From positions 36,713 through 100,712 of the forward strand of contig JANNRR010000125.1 in assembly GCA_031401675.1 (NCBI GenBank): a stretch of DNA of 64,000 bases, read 5' to 3'. A model generated the notes under the pieces. It made no database searches. It was not told where the DNA came from and was given only the letters and a program-made list of their open reading frames with translations. Below are positions 18,557-27,104 of the stretch, in pieces. Origin of the DNA: JANNRR01 sp031401675 (GTDB lineage Bacteria > Pseudomonadota > Alphaproteobacteria > Rhodobacterales > Rhodobacteraceae). Positions within the stretch are counted from its first letter, which is position 1. Every line of letters begins with the position of its first letter. The position numbers and the translations under genes are program-made.

Positions 18557-19195
18557 ATGCGCATGCGGGGAGGGGTGGAGTTGGGGTCGGACAGCGGGGC
18601 GGGATTGACGTCGGAGATCGCCGGATGCCGGATTTGTGCCGACCGGTTCGCGGCAACGGCCACGGCGCATGTGCCGCGCCCGGTGGTGTGGTTCCGGCCG
18701 GGTGCGCGGATACTGCTGGCGGGGCAGGCGCCGGGGATGCGGGTGCATCTGGCGGGTGTGCCGTTTCAGGACGCTTCGGGCGATCGATTGCGCGACTGGA
18801 TGGGAGTGAGTGCGGCGGAGTTCTATGATCTGGACCGGGTGGCGGTGGTGCCGATTGCCTTTTGTTTTCCGGGTTACGATGCGCGCGGGGCCGACCTGCC
18901 GCCGCCGCCGATCTGTGCCGCCACCTGGCACCACCGGGTGATGGCGGGGTTTGCCGGGTTGCGGCTGCGGCTCTTGATCGGAGGCGCGGCGCAACGCTGG
19001 CATCTGGGTCGCGATGCGGCGGCAGCCGGGGTGACGGGATCGGTTGCCGGCTGGCGGGCGCATGCGCCGGCGGTGTTTCCCTTGCCGCATCCGTCGTGGA
19101 GGAATACGGCTTGGTTGCAGCGCAATCCATGGTTCGAGGCGGACCTGTTGCCGGCGCTGCGGGCCCGGGTGCGGGCCGTCCTGCAAGAGGAGTGA
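18557..19195 (+). CDS. uracil-DNA glycosylase family protein
   Basis: 212 residues. LLAGQAPGMRVHLAGVPFQDASGDRLRDWMGV resembles motif I and the following region of family 4/5-type uracil-DNA glycosylases (GEAPG...), and PLPHPSWRNTAWLQRNPWF resembles motif II (HPS). Cysteines in GCRICADRF and PPICAATWH could ligate an Fe-S cluster as in family 4, though spacing was not checked against a structure. ATG 18557 or 18563 can be the start; neither has a strong ribosome site. Its stop is 3 bp before sseB, so the pair is likely co-transcribed. It may remove uracil or a related base, or be a non-catalytic homologue. Confidence 0.75.
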   Translation: MRMRGGVELGSDSGAGLTSEIAGCRICADRFAATATAHVPRPVVWFRPGARILLAGQAPGMRVHLAGVPFQDASGDRLRDWMGVSAAEFYDLDRVAVVPIAFCFPGYDARGADLPPPPICAATWHHRVMAGFAGLRLRLLIGGAAQRWHLGRDAAAAGVTGSVAGWRAHAPAVFPLPHPSWRNTAWLQRNPWFEADLLPALRARVRAVLQEE

Positions 19196-19198
19196 AAG

Positions 19199-20041
19199 AT
19201 GACCCCGCTGGACCAGGCTTTTGCCGCGATGCAGGCCGACCCCGAAGACGATGCGGCGCGGCTGCGCTATTACGACCGGCTGGCGGACACCGACCTGTTC
19301 CTGCTGCTGTCGGAGGAGGCCGGGCCGCGCAGCGTCACGCCGCAGGTGTTCGATCTGGAGGGCGGGCGGTTTGTGCTGGTGTTCGAGGGCGACGAGCGGC
19401 TGGCCGGGTTTGTCGGGGCGGCGTCGCCCTATGCCGCGCTGCCCGGGCGGGTGATTGCGGGCTTGTTGCAGGGACGCGGGATCGGCATGGGGATCAATCT
19501 GGAAGGCAGCAGCAGCCTGCTGATGCCCGCCGAAGCGGTGACCTGGCTGGCCGAGGTTCTGGCCCGGGTGCCCGATGAGGTCGAGGCGCTACCCGAGCAG
19601 GTGCGGGCACTGGCCGGGTCCATCCCCGACATGGTCATTGCAGCGCTGACCGAGAAGCTGGCGCACCGGGCCGGGCTGGCGCAGGCGGCGCTGTTGGTGG
19701 CGGTGGACTATGCCGGCGGGCGGCCTGGGCACATGCTGGCCTTTGTCGGGACCCGCCCCGGGGCCCGGGCGGCGCTAGCCAAGGCGGTCGGCGAAGCGCT
19801 GACCTTTTCGGGGGTGGACGCGGGCGAGATCGATGTGGGGTTTGTCGCCGAGAGTGACGCGATCCTGCCGGCGCTGCTGCGGCATGGGCTGGCATTCGAA
19901 ATGGCCAGAGACGCTGCCAATGACATGGCCGGAGACACGGCCAGTGACACTGCCGGAAAGTCCGCCGGTACGTCGGCAATCGAGCCGGCGGCGCGCCCTG
20001 CCCCCGGTACCGACCCGGAAAAGCCGCCGATCCTGCGGTAG
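19199..20041 (+). CDS. SseB family protein
   Basis: 280 residues matching the SseB N-terminal fold: TPLDQAFAAMQADPEDDAARLRYYDRLADTDLFLLL, then GRFVLVFEGDERLAGFVG and PYAALPGRVIAGLL. The middle part (ALTEKLAHRAGLAQAALLVAVDY) corresponds to the C-terminal SseB domain. The last 45 residues are low-complexity (AGDTASDTAGKSAG). RBS AGAGGAG lies 7 bp before the ATG. SseB in enterobacteria is a sulfur-metabolism or secretion-related protein; the role in Rhodobacterales is unknown. Confidence 0.8.
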   Translation: MTPLDQAFAAMQADPEDDAARLRYYDRLADTDLFLLLSEEAGPRSVTPQVFDLEGGRFVLVFEGDERLAGFVGAASPYAALPGRVIAGLLQGRGIGMGINLEGSSSLLMPAEAVTWLAEVLARVPDEVEALPEQVRALAGSIPDMVIAALTEKLAHRAGLAQAALLVAVDYAGGRPGHMLAFVGTRPGARAALAKAVGEALTFSGVDAGEIDVGFVAESDAILPALLRHGLAFEMARDAANDMAGDTASDTAGKSAGTSAIEPAARPAPGTDPEKPPILR

Positions 20042-20054
20042 GGAATGGTGGGGT

Positions 20055-20070
20055 ATTTAGATACCTAAAT
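20055..20070. promoter_or_regulatory. AT-rich palindrome ATTTAG-ATAC-CTAAAT
   Basis: Perfect 6-bp arms in the 162-bp gap between sseB and rplM, 44 bp upstream of the likely rplM promoter. It is unusually AT-rich for this genome. It could be an operator or a weak terminator of the upstream pair; there is no T run directly after it. Confidence 0.35.
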
Positions 20071-20113
20071 CGTAAGTGCCTGTTTTTCTGCGGGAATAGG
20101 CCGTGTTTTGCGC

Positions 20114-20141
20114 TTGACTGCGGCGCCGGTTCGCTTAGAAA
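20114..20141 (+). promoter_or_regulatory. probable sigma70-type promoter of rplM-rpsI
   Basis: TTGACT at 20114-20119, a 16-bp spacer, and TAGAAA at 20136-20141, 62 bp before the rplM start. Confidence 0.5.
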
Positions 20142-20203
20142 GCGCCATCCGGCAGTCAGGGGTTGCGCCCCGAGCCGCCATCTGTCTGACAATAGGGCAT
20201 CCG

Positions 20204-20668
20204 ATGAAAACCTTTACCGCGACTCCGGCGGACATCGACAAGAAATGGATCCTGATCGACGCCGAAGGCGTGGTTCTGGGCCGTCTTGCCTCGATCGTCG
20301 CCATGCGCCTGCGTGGCAAGCACAAACCGTCGTTCACACCGCACATGGACATGGGCGACAATGTCATCATCGTCAACGCCGAAAAGGTGCAGATGACCGG
20401 CAAGAAGCGCACCGACAAGCGCTATTACTGGCACACCGGCCATCCCGGCGGCATCAAGTTCCGCACCGCCGAGCAGGTGCTGGAGGGTGCGCACCCCGAG
20501 CGCGTGGTGGAAAAGGCGGTGCAGCGCATGCTGCCGGGCGGCAAGCTGAGCCGCCAGCAGATGACCAACCTGCGCATCTACGCCGGGGCCGCACACCCGC
20601 ACGAGGCGCAGCAGCCCGACGTGCTGGACGTGAAGCCGCTGAACCCGAAAAACACCCGGAGCGCATGA
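20204..20668 (+). CDS. rplM: 50S ribosomal protein L13
   Basis: 154 residues, close to the usual length. MKTFTATPADIDKKWILIDAEGVVLGRLASIVAMRLRGKHK and the central DMGDNVIIVNAEKVQMTGKK are diagnostic for L13. An early-assembling 23S rRNA-binding protein of the large subunit. ATG 20204 gives the canonical N-terminus; the frame is open 96 bp upstream but without homology. The stop overlaps the rpsI start (ATGA), as expected for this conserved pair. Confidence 0.98.
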   Translation: MKTFTATPADIDKKWILIDAEGVVLGRLASIVAMRLRGKHKPSFTPHMDMGDNVIIVNAEKVQMTGKKRTDKRYYWHTGHPGGIKFRTAEQVLEGAHPERVVEKAVQRMLPGGKLSRQQMTNLRIYAGAAHPHEAQQPDVLDVKPLNPKNTRSA

Positions 20669-21165
20669 GCATGGACGAAATCAAATCGCTTGACGCGCTG
20701 AAATCGGCCGTATCCGGCACACCGGCCGCGGCGCCGGTTGTGGTGGCCATGGCCCCGCGCACCCCGATGCGCGATGCGCTCGGCCGCTCCTACGCCACCG
20801 GCAAGCGCAAGGACGCGGTGGCCCGGGTCTGGATCAAGCCGGGGTCCGGCAAGGTCGTGATCAATGGCAAGGACATGAAGGCGTATTTTGCCCGTCCGGT
20901 GCTGCAGATGATCCTGCGCCAGCCGTTCACGGTGGCCGGTGTCGATGGCCAGTTCGACGTGATGGCGACGGTGGCCGGCGGCGGATTGTCCGGTCAGGCC
21001 GGGGCGGTCAAGCACGGCATCTCGAAAGCGCTGCAGCTTTATGAGCCGTCTTTGCGCGGGGCGTTGAAGGCGGCAGGCTTCCTGACCCGCGACAGCCGCG
21101 TGGTCGAGCGCAAGAAATACGGCCGCCGCAAGGCCCGCCGCAGCTTCCAGTTCAGCAAGCGCTGA
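20665..21165 (+). CDS. rpsI: 30S ribosomal protein S9
   Basis: 166 residues: an N-terminal extension of about 35 residues before the conserved core YATGKRKDAVARVWIKPGSGKVVING and the C-terminal tail KKYGRRKARRSFQFSKR, which reaches the ribosomal P site. The extension is common in alphaproteobacteria. ATG 20665 overlaps the rplM stop; ATG 20671 is a second possibility. A strong terminator follows. Confidence 0.98.
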   Translation: MSMDEIKSLDALKSAVSGTPAAAPVVVAMAPRTPMRDALGRSYATGKRKDAVARVWIKPGSGKVVINGKDMKAYFARPVLQMILRQPFTVAGVDGQFDVMATVAGGGLSGQAGAVKHGISKALQLYEPSLRGALKAAGFLTRDSRVVERKKYGRRKARRSFQFSKR

Positions 21166-21186
21166 TTCCGTCCTGCAGATGCGAAG

Positions 21187-21213
21187 GGGCCCGCCGTTGT
21201 GCGGGCCCTTTTT
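21187..21213 (+). terminator. intrinsic terminator of rplM-rpsI
   Basis: GGGCCCGC-CGTTGT-GCGGGCCC followed by TTTTT, 21 bp after the rpsI stop. Perfect 8-bp GC stem. Confidence 0.9.
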
Positions 21214-21397
21214 GTTTGTCGCGTGGTGGCCGACTTTTCCGGCACTGCCGATCGGCGGCGATGCCAGCGCGAGATGAGATCAGATAGAATCGTCCGCTTG
21301 CTGTTTCGGGGCAGGTGGGGGTTTTGCCCCCCGCGTCCACCGGCACTCGGACCGGTGGCGCACCGATGGACGCATCCCGCAGGATATTTGCAACAGA

Positions 21398-21470
21398 GTG
21401 AAGTGCAATTTGAATCAATCTGCGCGGAGCGGGTCAGGTTGGGTGGTCCTGCCAAACCTCATCCCGCACT
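21398..21470. repeat. dispersed ~73-bp repeat, copy B
   Basis: Intergenic copy of the element at 1-73. Directly upstream (about 21310-21397) lie GGGGGTTTTGCCCCCCGCG and a degenerate GGATATTTGCAACAGAG, which look like relatives of the short repeat family at 12891 and 36761. The 340-bp gap between rpsI and the DUF1330 gene is therefore mostly terminator plus repeats. Confidence 0.6.
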
Positions 21471-21506
21471 ATGTTCGGTGTCGTGGCAACAGCGAAGGAA
21501 AGCGGC

Positions 21507-21842
21507 ATGAGCACGGACGGGCAGACGGGAGGAACCAAGGGCTACTGGATCGCCTCGGTCGATGTGAGCGATCCCGAAGCCTACAAGGCCTATGTCGCCG
21601 AAAACGCCAAGGCGTTCCGCAAGTTTGGCGCGCGGTTTCTGGTGCGGGGCGGGGCGCGCGAAGTGCCGGAGGGCCAGGTCCGGGCGCGGGTGGTGGTGAT
21701 CGAATTTCCGAGCCATGCGGCGGCGCTGGCCTGTTATCGCTCGCCGGAATATTCGGTGGCCATCGGGTTGCGGCGGGGCGCATCGCTGGCGGATCTGGCG
21801 ATTGTCGAGGGCTATGGCGGGCCGCAACCGGGCGATCCCTGA
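21507..21842 (+). CDS. DUF1330 domain protein
   Basis: 111 residues with the DUF1330 pattern: KGYWIASVDVSDPEAYKAYVAENAKAFRKFGARFLVRGG, then RVVVIEFPSHAAALACYRSPEY and a short C-terminus. This is a small dimeric ferredoxin-like alpha/beta fold of unknown function. ATG 21507 has AAGGAA 6 bp upstream and is preferred to the earlier in-frame codon at 21471, which lies in the repeat. Monocistronic as far as can be seen. Confidence 0.85.
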   Translation: MSTDGQTGGTKGYWIASVDVSDPEAYKAYVAENAKAFRKFGARFLVRGGAREVPEGQVRARVVVIEFPSHAAALACYRSPEYSVAIGLRRGASLADLAIVEGYGGPQPGDP

Positions 21843-22035
21843 TCGCTGCTGCCATGGCGGGTCGCCGAGGCCGGGCAAATCGGCGGGAGGCGCAGGTGCG
21901 CCGATAGGCCGGCGGCGGTGTTGCGCGCAGGACTCTGTCGCCGCATCAAGATCGCCGGGACGCACTGCCAGCGTTGACGGTTCACGGTTTGCACCTCATC
22001 CATCAGGGATTGAGGCATCAAAGCGAGACCAGCAA

Positions 22036-22290
22036 ATGGCAAGCGTATCGGCATATCACAGCGCCCTCGGCGGCGCTGACTTTCTGGGGTTGCGCACGAC
22101 CCCGCGCGGCATGGAGATTGTCTATGATGACGGGGTGGCGCGCCGGATGGTGTGGCGCGTCGCGTCATTGTCGACCGAAGACACCATCGGCGAGGCGCTG
22201 CGGGTGGCGGTCGGACAGGCACGGGTGGTGCCGGCGCTATATACCGAGCTGAAAAAGCGGGCGGTGGCAATCGAGGCGGTGGTGGGCTGA
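22036..22290 (+). CDS. small hypothetical protein
   Basis: 84 residues starting MASVSAYHSAL, with GADFLGLRTTPRGMEIVYDDGVARRMVWRVASLS in the middle and ELKKRAVAIEAVVG at the end. No family recognised. The ribosome site is weak (GCGAGACC). Codon use and amino-acid composition look protein-like, with no signal peptide or membrane segment. It lies between the DUF1330 gene and the polyamine-type transporter. It could be a real small gene or a chance frame in GC-rich DNA. Confidence 0.5.
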   Translation: MASVSAYHSALGGADFLGLRTTPRGMEIVYDDGVARRMVWRVASLSTEDTIGEALRVAVGQARVVPALYTELKKRAVAIEAVVG

Positions 22291-22496
22291 GGCCCTTTGA
22301 CCTGTGCGCGCGGGTCCGGCGATCCGGGTGGATCCCGGCTGTCGTTGCAGTCGGCTCCGGCGTGGTCAGTCCCGGCATCGCCGAATTCCTGTGCCTGCAG
22401 CATGGGCGTGCACCGTCATCCCCATGATCTTAGGGCTTTCCACACCGGTTTGCATGTGCATAACTCGGGGCAAGACCAAAGGGGTACGGGGACAGC

Positions 22497-23384
22497 ATGA
22501 ATTCGCGCACGCCGCTTGACCGGTTGCGCCGGTCAGAGGCCGCCCAGGGGTGGCTGCTGATCAGCCCGACGGCGCTCTATGCGCTCTTGCTGCTGGCGGC
22601 ACCGTTGGTCACCATCGTGGCGCTGAGCTTTATGACCTTCAGCGAAGGCGCCGTGGTCGGCAGCCTGACCTTCGAGAACTATCTGCGCAGCTGGAGCGAC
22701 CCGATCTATCGGTTCATCATGATGCGCTCGCTGATCGTATCCGGTCTGGTGGCGTTGGCCACCGTGCTGTTGGCCTATCCGATTGCCTATTTCGTGTCGT
22801 TCCACCTGCGGCCGGATCAGAAGTCGCTGTGGCTGTTCCTGATCACCATTCCGTTCTGGACCAGCTATCTGATCCGGGTGTTCCTGTGGAAGGTCATCCT
22901 CGGCTACGGCGGTGTGGTCAGCTCGGGGTTGGAGGGCGTGGGCATTCTGAGCGGGCCGATGTCGTTCCTGACCAACGGGACGGCCGCGATGGTGGTGACG
23001 CTGGCGCATGCCTATGCTCCGTTTGCTATCCTGCCGATCTTCGTTGCCCTGGAAAAGATCGACCGCTCGCTGCTGGAGGCCGGGCGCGATCTGGGCGAGG
23101 GCTATTTCAGAACTTTCCTGCGGGTGACCTTGCCGCTGTCGATGACCGGCGTGGTATCGGCGGTGCTGATCGTGTTCATCCCGACGGTCGGCGACTATGT
23201 GACGCCGATCCTGATCGGTGGCGGCAAGATCCCGTTGATCGCCAATGTCATTCAAAGCCAGATGCTGGACATCGGCAACAAGCCGCTGGGGTCGGCGATT
23301 GCGGTCACCGCCATGCTGATCGTGACCCTGGTCAGCGTGATCTTTCTGTTTCTGAACCGACGATACCTGAAGGCGAACAAATGA
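22497..23384 (+). CDS. spermidine/putrescine-type ABC transporter permease (PotB type)
   Basis: 295 residues. Six hydrophobic segments; GWLLISPTALYALLLLAAPLVTIVALSF is the first. The PotB-type signature FWTSYLIRVFLWKVILGYGG is present, and the coupling loop reads LEAGRDLGEGYFRTFLRVTLPLS. The start is preceded by GGGGACAGC. First gene of a three-gene operon. No substrate-binding protein gene is adjacent on either side, which is unusual for an importer. Confidence 0.9.
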   Translation: MNSRTPLDRLRRSEAAQGWLLISPTALYALLLLAAPLVTIVALSFMTFSEGAVVGSLTFENYLRSWSDPIYRFIMMRSLIVSGLVALATVLLAYPIAYFVSFHLRPDQKSLWLFLITIPFWTSYLIRVFLWKVILGYGGVVSSGLEGVGILSGPMSFLTNGTAAMVVTLAHAYAPFAILPIFVALEKIDRSLLEAGRDLGEGYFRTFLRVTLPLSMTGVVSAVLIVFIPTVGDYVTPILIGGGKIPLIANVIQSQMLDIGNKPLGSAIAVTAMLIVTLVSVIFLFLNRRYLKANK

Positions 23385-24187
23385 AATCAGGGTGGCTGAA
23401 AGTCTATGCGGTCGGCTATCTGGTGTTTCTCTATGCACCGATCGTGCTGTTGCCGCTGTTCGCGTTCAACGACGCCAAGATCATCGCCTTTCCGCTGACG
23501 GGTTTCACCACCAAGTGGTTTGTCGAACTGGCGGCAATTCCGGCGCTGCATGATGCGCTGAAGAACAGTCTGCTGATCGCGGTCTGCGCTTCGGTCATTG
23601 CCACCATTCTGGGGGTGTTCGCGGCGCGGGCCTCGACCCGCTATGCCTTTCCGGGAAAGGCCGGCATCATGGGGCTGATCATGTTGCCGCTGGTGCTGCC
23701 CGAGGTGATCCTTGCGATCTCGCTTCTGGTGGTGCTGTTGCAGATCGGGCTGGAACTGACGACGTTCACCGTGATCCTGGGCCATGTGCTGGTGTGCACG
23801 CCCTTTACCATCGCTATCCTGAACTCGGCCTTTCTGTCGCTGGACCGGTCGCTGGAAGAGGCGGCGATCGATCTGGGGGAAACCAGAGCCTCGACCTTTC
23901 GGCTGGTGACATTGCCGCTGGTGCTGCCGGGGATCATTTCGTCGTTGCTGATCGCCTTTACCATCTCTCTGGATGAATTCATCATTTCGTTCTTTCTGAC
24001 CGGCGCGAACCCGACGTTGCCGGTCTACATCTTCTCGCAGTTCCGGTTTCCCGCGAAAGTGCCGGTGATCATGGCCCTGGGCACGCTGTTGGTGCTGGGG
24101 TCCATCCTGCTGCTTGCAATCGCAGAGTTTTTCCGCCGGCGCGGCATCAGGCGTCAGGGCGGCAAAGATACCGGAGGCTTCCTGTGA
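23381..24187 (+). CDS. spermidine/putrescine-type ABC transporter permease (PotC type)
   Basis: 268 residues. The ATG at 23381 overlaps the upstream stop (ATGA), indicating coupling. Features: N-terminal helix KVYAVGYLVFLYAPIVLLPLFAFN, coupling loop LEEAAIDLGETRASTFRLVTLPLVLPG, and SLDEFIISFFLTG typical of PotC/PotI. It forms the permease pair with the preceding gene. Confidence 0.9.
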   Translation: MKSGWLKVYAVGYLVFLYAPIVLLPLFAFNDAKIIAFPLTGFTTKWFVELAAIPALHDALKNSLLIAVCASVIATILGVFAARASTRYAFPGKAGIMGLIMLPLVLPEVILAISLLVVLLQIGLELTTFTVILGHVLVCTPFTIAILNSAFLSLDRSLEEAAIDLGETRASTFRLVTLPLVLPGIISSLLIAFTISLDEFIISFFLTGANPTLPVYIFSQFRFPAKVPVIMALGTLLVLGSILLLAIAEFFRRRGIRRQGGKDTGGFL

Positions 24188-25305
24188 ACGTTGCACCTGA
24201 ACCCGTCGCCATGGCCAACGGCAAGGCCATCATCGAATTGCGCGACATCCAGAAATACTACGGCGACTATCATGCTCTGCGCGGCATCACGACCGACATA
24301 CGGCAAGGCGAGTTCTTCAGCCTGCTGGGGCCGTCGGGCTGTGGCAAGACCACGCTGTTGCGCACCATCGCCGGGTTCGAGGAGCCGTCGTCTGGGGTAC
24401 TGAAGATCGATGGCAAGGACATGGACGGGGTGCCGGCCAATGTGCGCCCGACCAACATGGTGTTTCAGTCCTATGCGATCTTTCCGCATCTGACGGTGGC
24501 GCAGAACGTCGGGTTCGGGCTGCGCCGCGAAGGGCTGAGCAAGGACGAGATGGCGCGGCAGGTCGGGGCGGCGCTGGACATGGTCGGGCTGACGGGCTAC
24601 GGCGACCGGGCGGCGCATGCCCTGTCGGGCGGGCAGCGGCAGCGGGTGGCGCTGGCCCGCGCGCTGATCCTGAAGCCGCAGGTGCTGCTGCTGGACGAGC
24701 CCCTGTCGGCGCTGGACAAGAAGATGCGCGAACAGATGCAGATCGAGTTGCGGCGGTTGCAGCGCCAGGTCGGCATCACCTTCATTCTGGTGACGCATGA
24801 TCAGGAAGAGGCGCTGATCATGTCGGACCGGATCGCGGTGATGTTCGAGGGAGAGATCGCGCAACTGGCCAGCCCGCAGCAGTTGTACCGCCGCCCGGTC
24901 AGCCGCAAGGTGGCGGAGTTCATCGGCGTGATGAATTTTCTGGCCGCCAAGGTGGTGGGCGAGGTTGGCGGCATGATCGAGTTGCAGGTGTCGGGGCTGG
25001 GCCGGGTGGCGATCCCGGCCGAACAATGCCCGGGCGGCGTCAAGGCCGGCGAGGCCTCGGTCGGGTTCCGCCCGGAGACCGTCACCATCCTGTTCGAAGC
25101 CGATCAGGCCAAGGGCCGCACCGTGAACGGCGTGGTCGACGAGGTGCACTATTTCGGCGACATGACCTATTACGAGGTCAAGCTGGACGGGGTCGAGAAG
25201 CCGGTGACCATATCGATGCGCAATCTGGTGGGCCGCAAGGTGCTGGAGCGCGGCGACAAGACGGTGATTGCCTGGGAAGAGGGCTCGCTGGTCCTGTTCT
25301 GCTGA
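24184..25305 (+). CDS. spermidine/putrescine-type ABC transporter ATPase (PotA type)
   Basis: 373 residues. Walker A GPSGCGKTT, signature LSGGQRQRV, Walker B VLLLDEPLSALDKKMREQMQIEL, switch His in VTHDQEEAL. A C-terminal TOBE domain begins near residue 290 (VGFRPETV). The GTG start overlaps the PotC-type stop (GTGA); ATG 24211 is an internal alternative. It is the last gene before a twin-hairpin terminator region. Confidence 0.92.
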   Translation: MNVAPEPVAMANGKAIIELRDIQKYYGDYHALRGITTDIRQGEFFSLLGPSGCGKTTLLRTIAGFEEPSSGVLKIDGKDMDGVPANVRPTNMVFQSYAIFPHLTVAQNVGFGLRREGLSKDEMARQVGAALDMVGLTGYGDRAAHALSGGQRQRVALARALILKPQVLLLDEPLSALDKKMREQMQIELRRLQRQVGITFILVTHDQEEALIMSDRIAVMFEGEIAQLASPQQLYRRPVSRKVAEFIGVMNFLAAKVVGEVGGMIELQVSGLGRVAIPAEQCPGGVKAGEASVGFRPETVTILFEADQAKGRTVNGVVDEVHYFGDMTYYEVKLDGVEKPVTISMRNLVGRKVLERGDKTVIAWEEGSLVLFC

Positions 25306-25332
25306 CATGTGAATCCCAAGGGCGAAACGGCC

Positions 25333-25376
25333 AAAATCCTTCGAGGGGTTCTGCCAAAGATTTTCGGAGATCTTTG
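25333..25376. terminator. twin-hairpin element between convergent genes
   Basis: AAAATCCTT-CGA-GGGGTT forms an imperfect hairpin, followed by CAAAGAT-TTTCGGAG-ATCTTTG. Layout and bases resemble the better-conserved element at 44539-44586, also between convergent genes. Probably terminates both the transporter operon and tetR. Confidence 0.5.
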
Positions 25377-25470
25377 CTTTCAGCCCCCTGACGTCGTTTC
25401 TCGCCGGGCCGGCGTGGGGCGGCATTCGGAGCTTAAGTTCGGACCCTGGACGACAGAAAGACGCGCCAGA

Positions 25471-26088
25471 TCACACGTCCGGCGGCAGCAGGCCCAATCC
25501 GCGCAGATAGATGCCGATGCCGGTTTCCAGCAGGTCTTCGGGGGGGAACGGTGCGCGGGCACCGGGGGCGCCGCGGGTGAACAACTCGACGACGCCGTGG
25601 CTGAGCGCCCAGATATGGGCCGAGAACATCGCGGGCGGCGGGCGTTTGCCGGGGGGGATGTGTTCCGAGAGCCGGGTGGCGGCCTGTTCCAGCACGTTGC
25701 GGGCCCGGGTCGCGGCCAGCGCCAGATCGGCGCTGAGGTTCATCGAAATGCCGCTTTCGAACATCGCCTGATAGTGGCCGGGATAGCGGCGGGCAAAGGC
25801 GAGGTAAGCGCGCCCCGTCGCCTCGAACGCCGCAAGCGCCGAAGGTTGGCCCTTGTTGAAGGCAAATTCCATCAGGTCGGCAAAGATCTCATAGCCCTGC
25901 CGCGCCGCCTCGGCGATCAGGTCGTCGCGCCCGGCGAAATGGCGGTAGACGGCGGCGGGGGTGACATCGGCGACCTTGGCGGCTTCGGACAGGGTGAAGC
26001 CCTGCGGCCCCTTTTCGGTGATCAGCGCCAGGGCCGCATCGACCAGTGCCTGTTTCAGATTGCCGTGATGGTAGCCGCGTTTGGGCAT
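25471..26088 (-). CDS. TetR-family transcriptional regulator
   Basis: 205 residues. The N-terminal helix-turn-helix is clear: QALVDAALALITEKGPQGFTLSEAAKVADVTPAAVYRHFAGRDDLI. The C-terminal ligand-binding part is helical. ATG 26088 shares one base with the ppk2 stop (TGATG), so it is probably co-transcribed with ppk2; the longer frame to 26244 would overlap ppk2 heavily. Ligand and targets unknown. Confidence 0.88.
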   Translation of the reverse strand: MPKRGYHHGNLKQALVDAALALITEKGPQGFTLSEAAKVADVTPAAVYRHFAGRDDLIAEAARQGYEIFADLMEFAFNKGQPSALAAFEATGRAYLAFARRYPGHYQAMFESGISMNLSADLALAATRARNVLEQAATRLSEHIPPGKRPPPAMFSAHIWALSHGVVELFTRGAPGARAPFPPEDLLETGIGIYLRGLGLLPPDV

Positions 26089-26960
26089 CAGCTGGGGTGC
26101 CAGAGTTCGGGGCCGCCGCAGATCAGCGGGTCGGGCTTGCCAAGTGCGGCCCTGTTCTTGCCGTCGTAGTCGATGCCCGCCAGGACCGACCGGATCACGG
26201 TCAGGCGGGCGCGCAGCTTGTCGTCGGACAGGATCACCGTCCACGGCGCCCGGGCCGTATGCGACAGGGCAAAGGTTTCCTTTATCGCCGCACTGTACTC
26301 ATCCCATTTGGTCAGCCCGTCGATGTCGATCGAGCTGAGCTTCCACTGTTTCAGCAGATCCTGTTCGCGGTCGAGGAACCGGCGGAGCTGCTCGGCGCGG
26401 CTGACCTCGAGCCAGATCTTGGCGACGATGAAGCCTTCGTCGACCAGCGATGTCTCGAACCCCGGCAACTGCTGGAAAAAGCGTTTGCGCTGGTCGGGTG
26501 TGCAGAAGCCGAACACATGCTCGACGATGGCGCGGTTGTACCAGGACCGGTCGAACAGCACGATTTCACCATCGGCCGGCAGCCAATCCACGTAGCGCTG
26601 AAAATACCACTGCGTCGCCTCGCGGTCCGAGGGTTTGGACAGGGCGGCGATCTGGGCCAGACGCGGGTTCATGTGCATGGTGAAGTACTTGATGGCTCCG
26701 CCCTTGCCGGCGGCATCGCGGCCTTCGAACAGGACCATGAGGCGCTTGCCGCTGGCCTTGACCCAATACTGGAACTTGGCAAGCTCGATCTGCAGATTGT
26801 GCATCTGTTCTTCGTAGGGTTCGGATTCGATCTGGCGATCATAGGGATAGAGGCTGGACAGGATGTCCTTCTTCTTGGCTTTCTCTACCGCCAGCCGGAC
26901 CGCTTCTGGCGCGCCGTTGTGGTAGAATTTGCTGATCGCCCCGTCAAATGGCAGTTCCAT
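26088..26960 (-). CDS. ppk2: polyphosphate kinase 2 family protein
   Basis: 290 residues. PPK2 motifs: Walker A LFEGRDAAGKGGAIKYF near residue 78, lid PSDREATQWYFQRYVDWLPADGEI, and Walker B LFDRSWYNRAIVEHVFGF. The family transfers phosphate between polyphosphate and nucleoside mono- or diphosphates in the cytoplasm. At one catalytic domain and about 290 residues this looks like class I (NDP-phosphorylating), but class cannot be fixed by eye. It is followed directly by tetR. Confidence 0.93.
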   Translation of the reverse strand: MELPFDGAISKFYHNGAPEAVRLAVEKAKKKDILSSLYPYDRQIESEPYEEQMHNLQIELAKFQYWVKASGKRLMVLFEGRDAAGKGGAIKYFTMHMNPRLAQIAALSKPSDREATQWYFQRYVDWLPADGEIVLFDRSWYNRAIVEHVFGFCTPDQRKRFFQQLPGFETSLVDEGFIVAKIWLEVSRAEQLRRFLDREQDLLKQWKLSSIDIDGLTKWDEYSAAIKETFALSHTARAPWTVILSDDKLRARLTVIRSVLAGIDYDGKNRAALGKPDPLICGGPELWHPS

Positions 26961-27104
26961 GGATCATCCCCCCGCTTTGCCCTGACTATGGCGATTGCTG
27001 CGGCCAGCGCAATGCGGTCGCTGGGAGGGCGCTGGGCCGACAGCGGGCTGCTGCGGCCGATGCGGCCGATGCGCCCGGGTCGCCATTGGGTCGCCACTGG
27101 AGCG

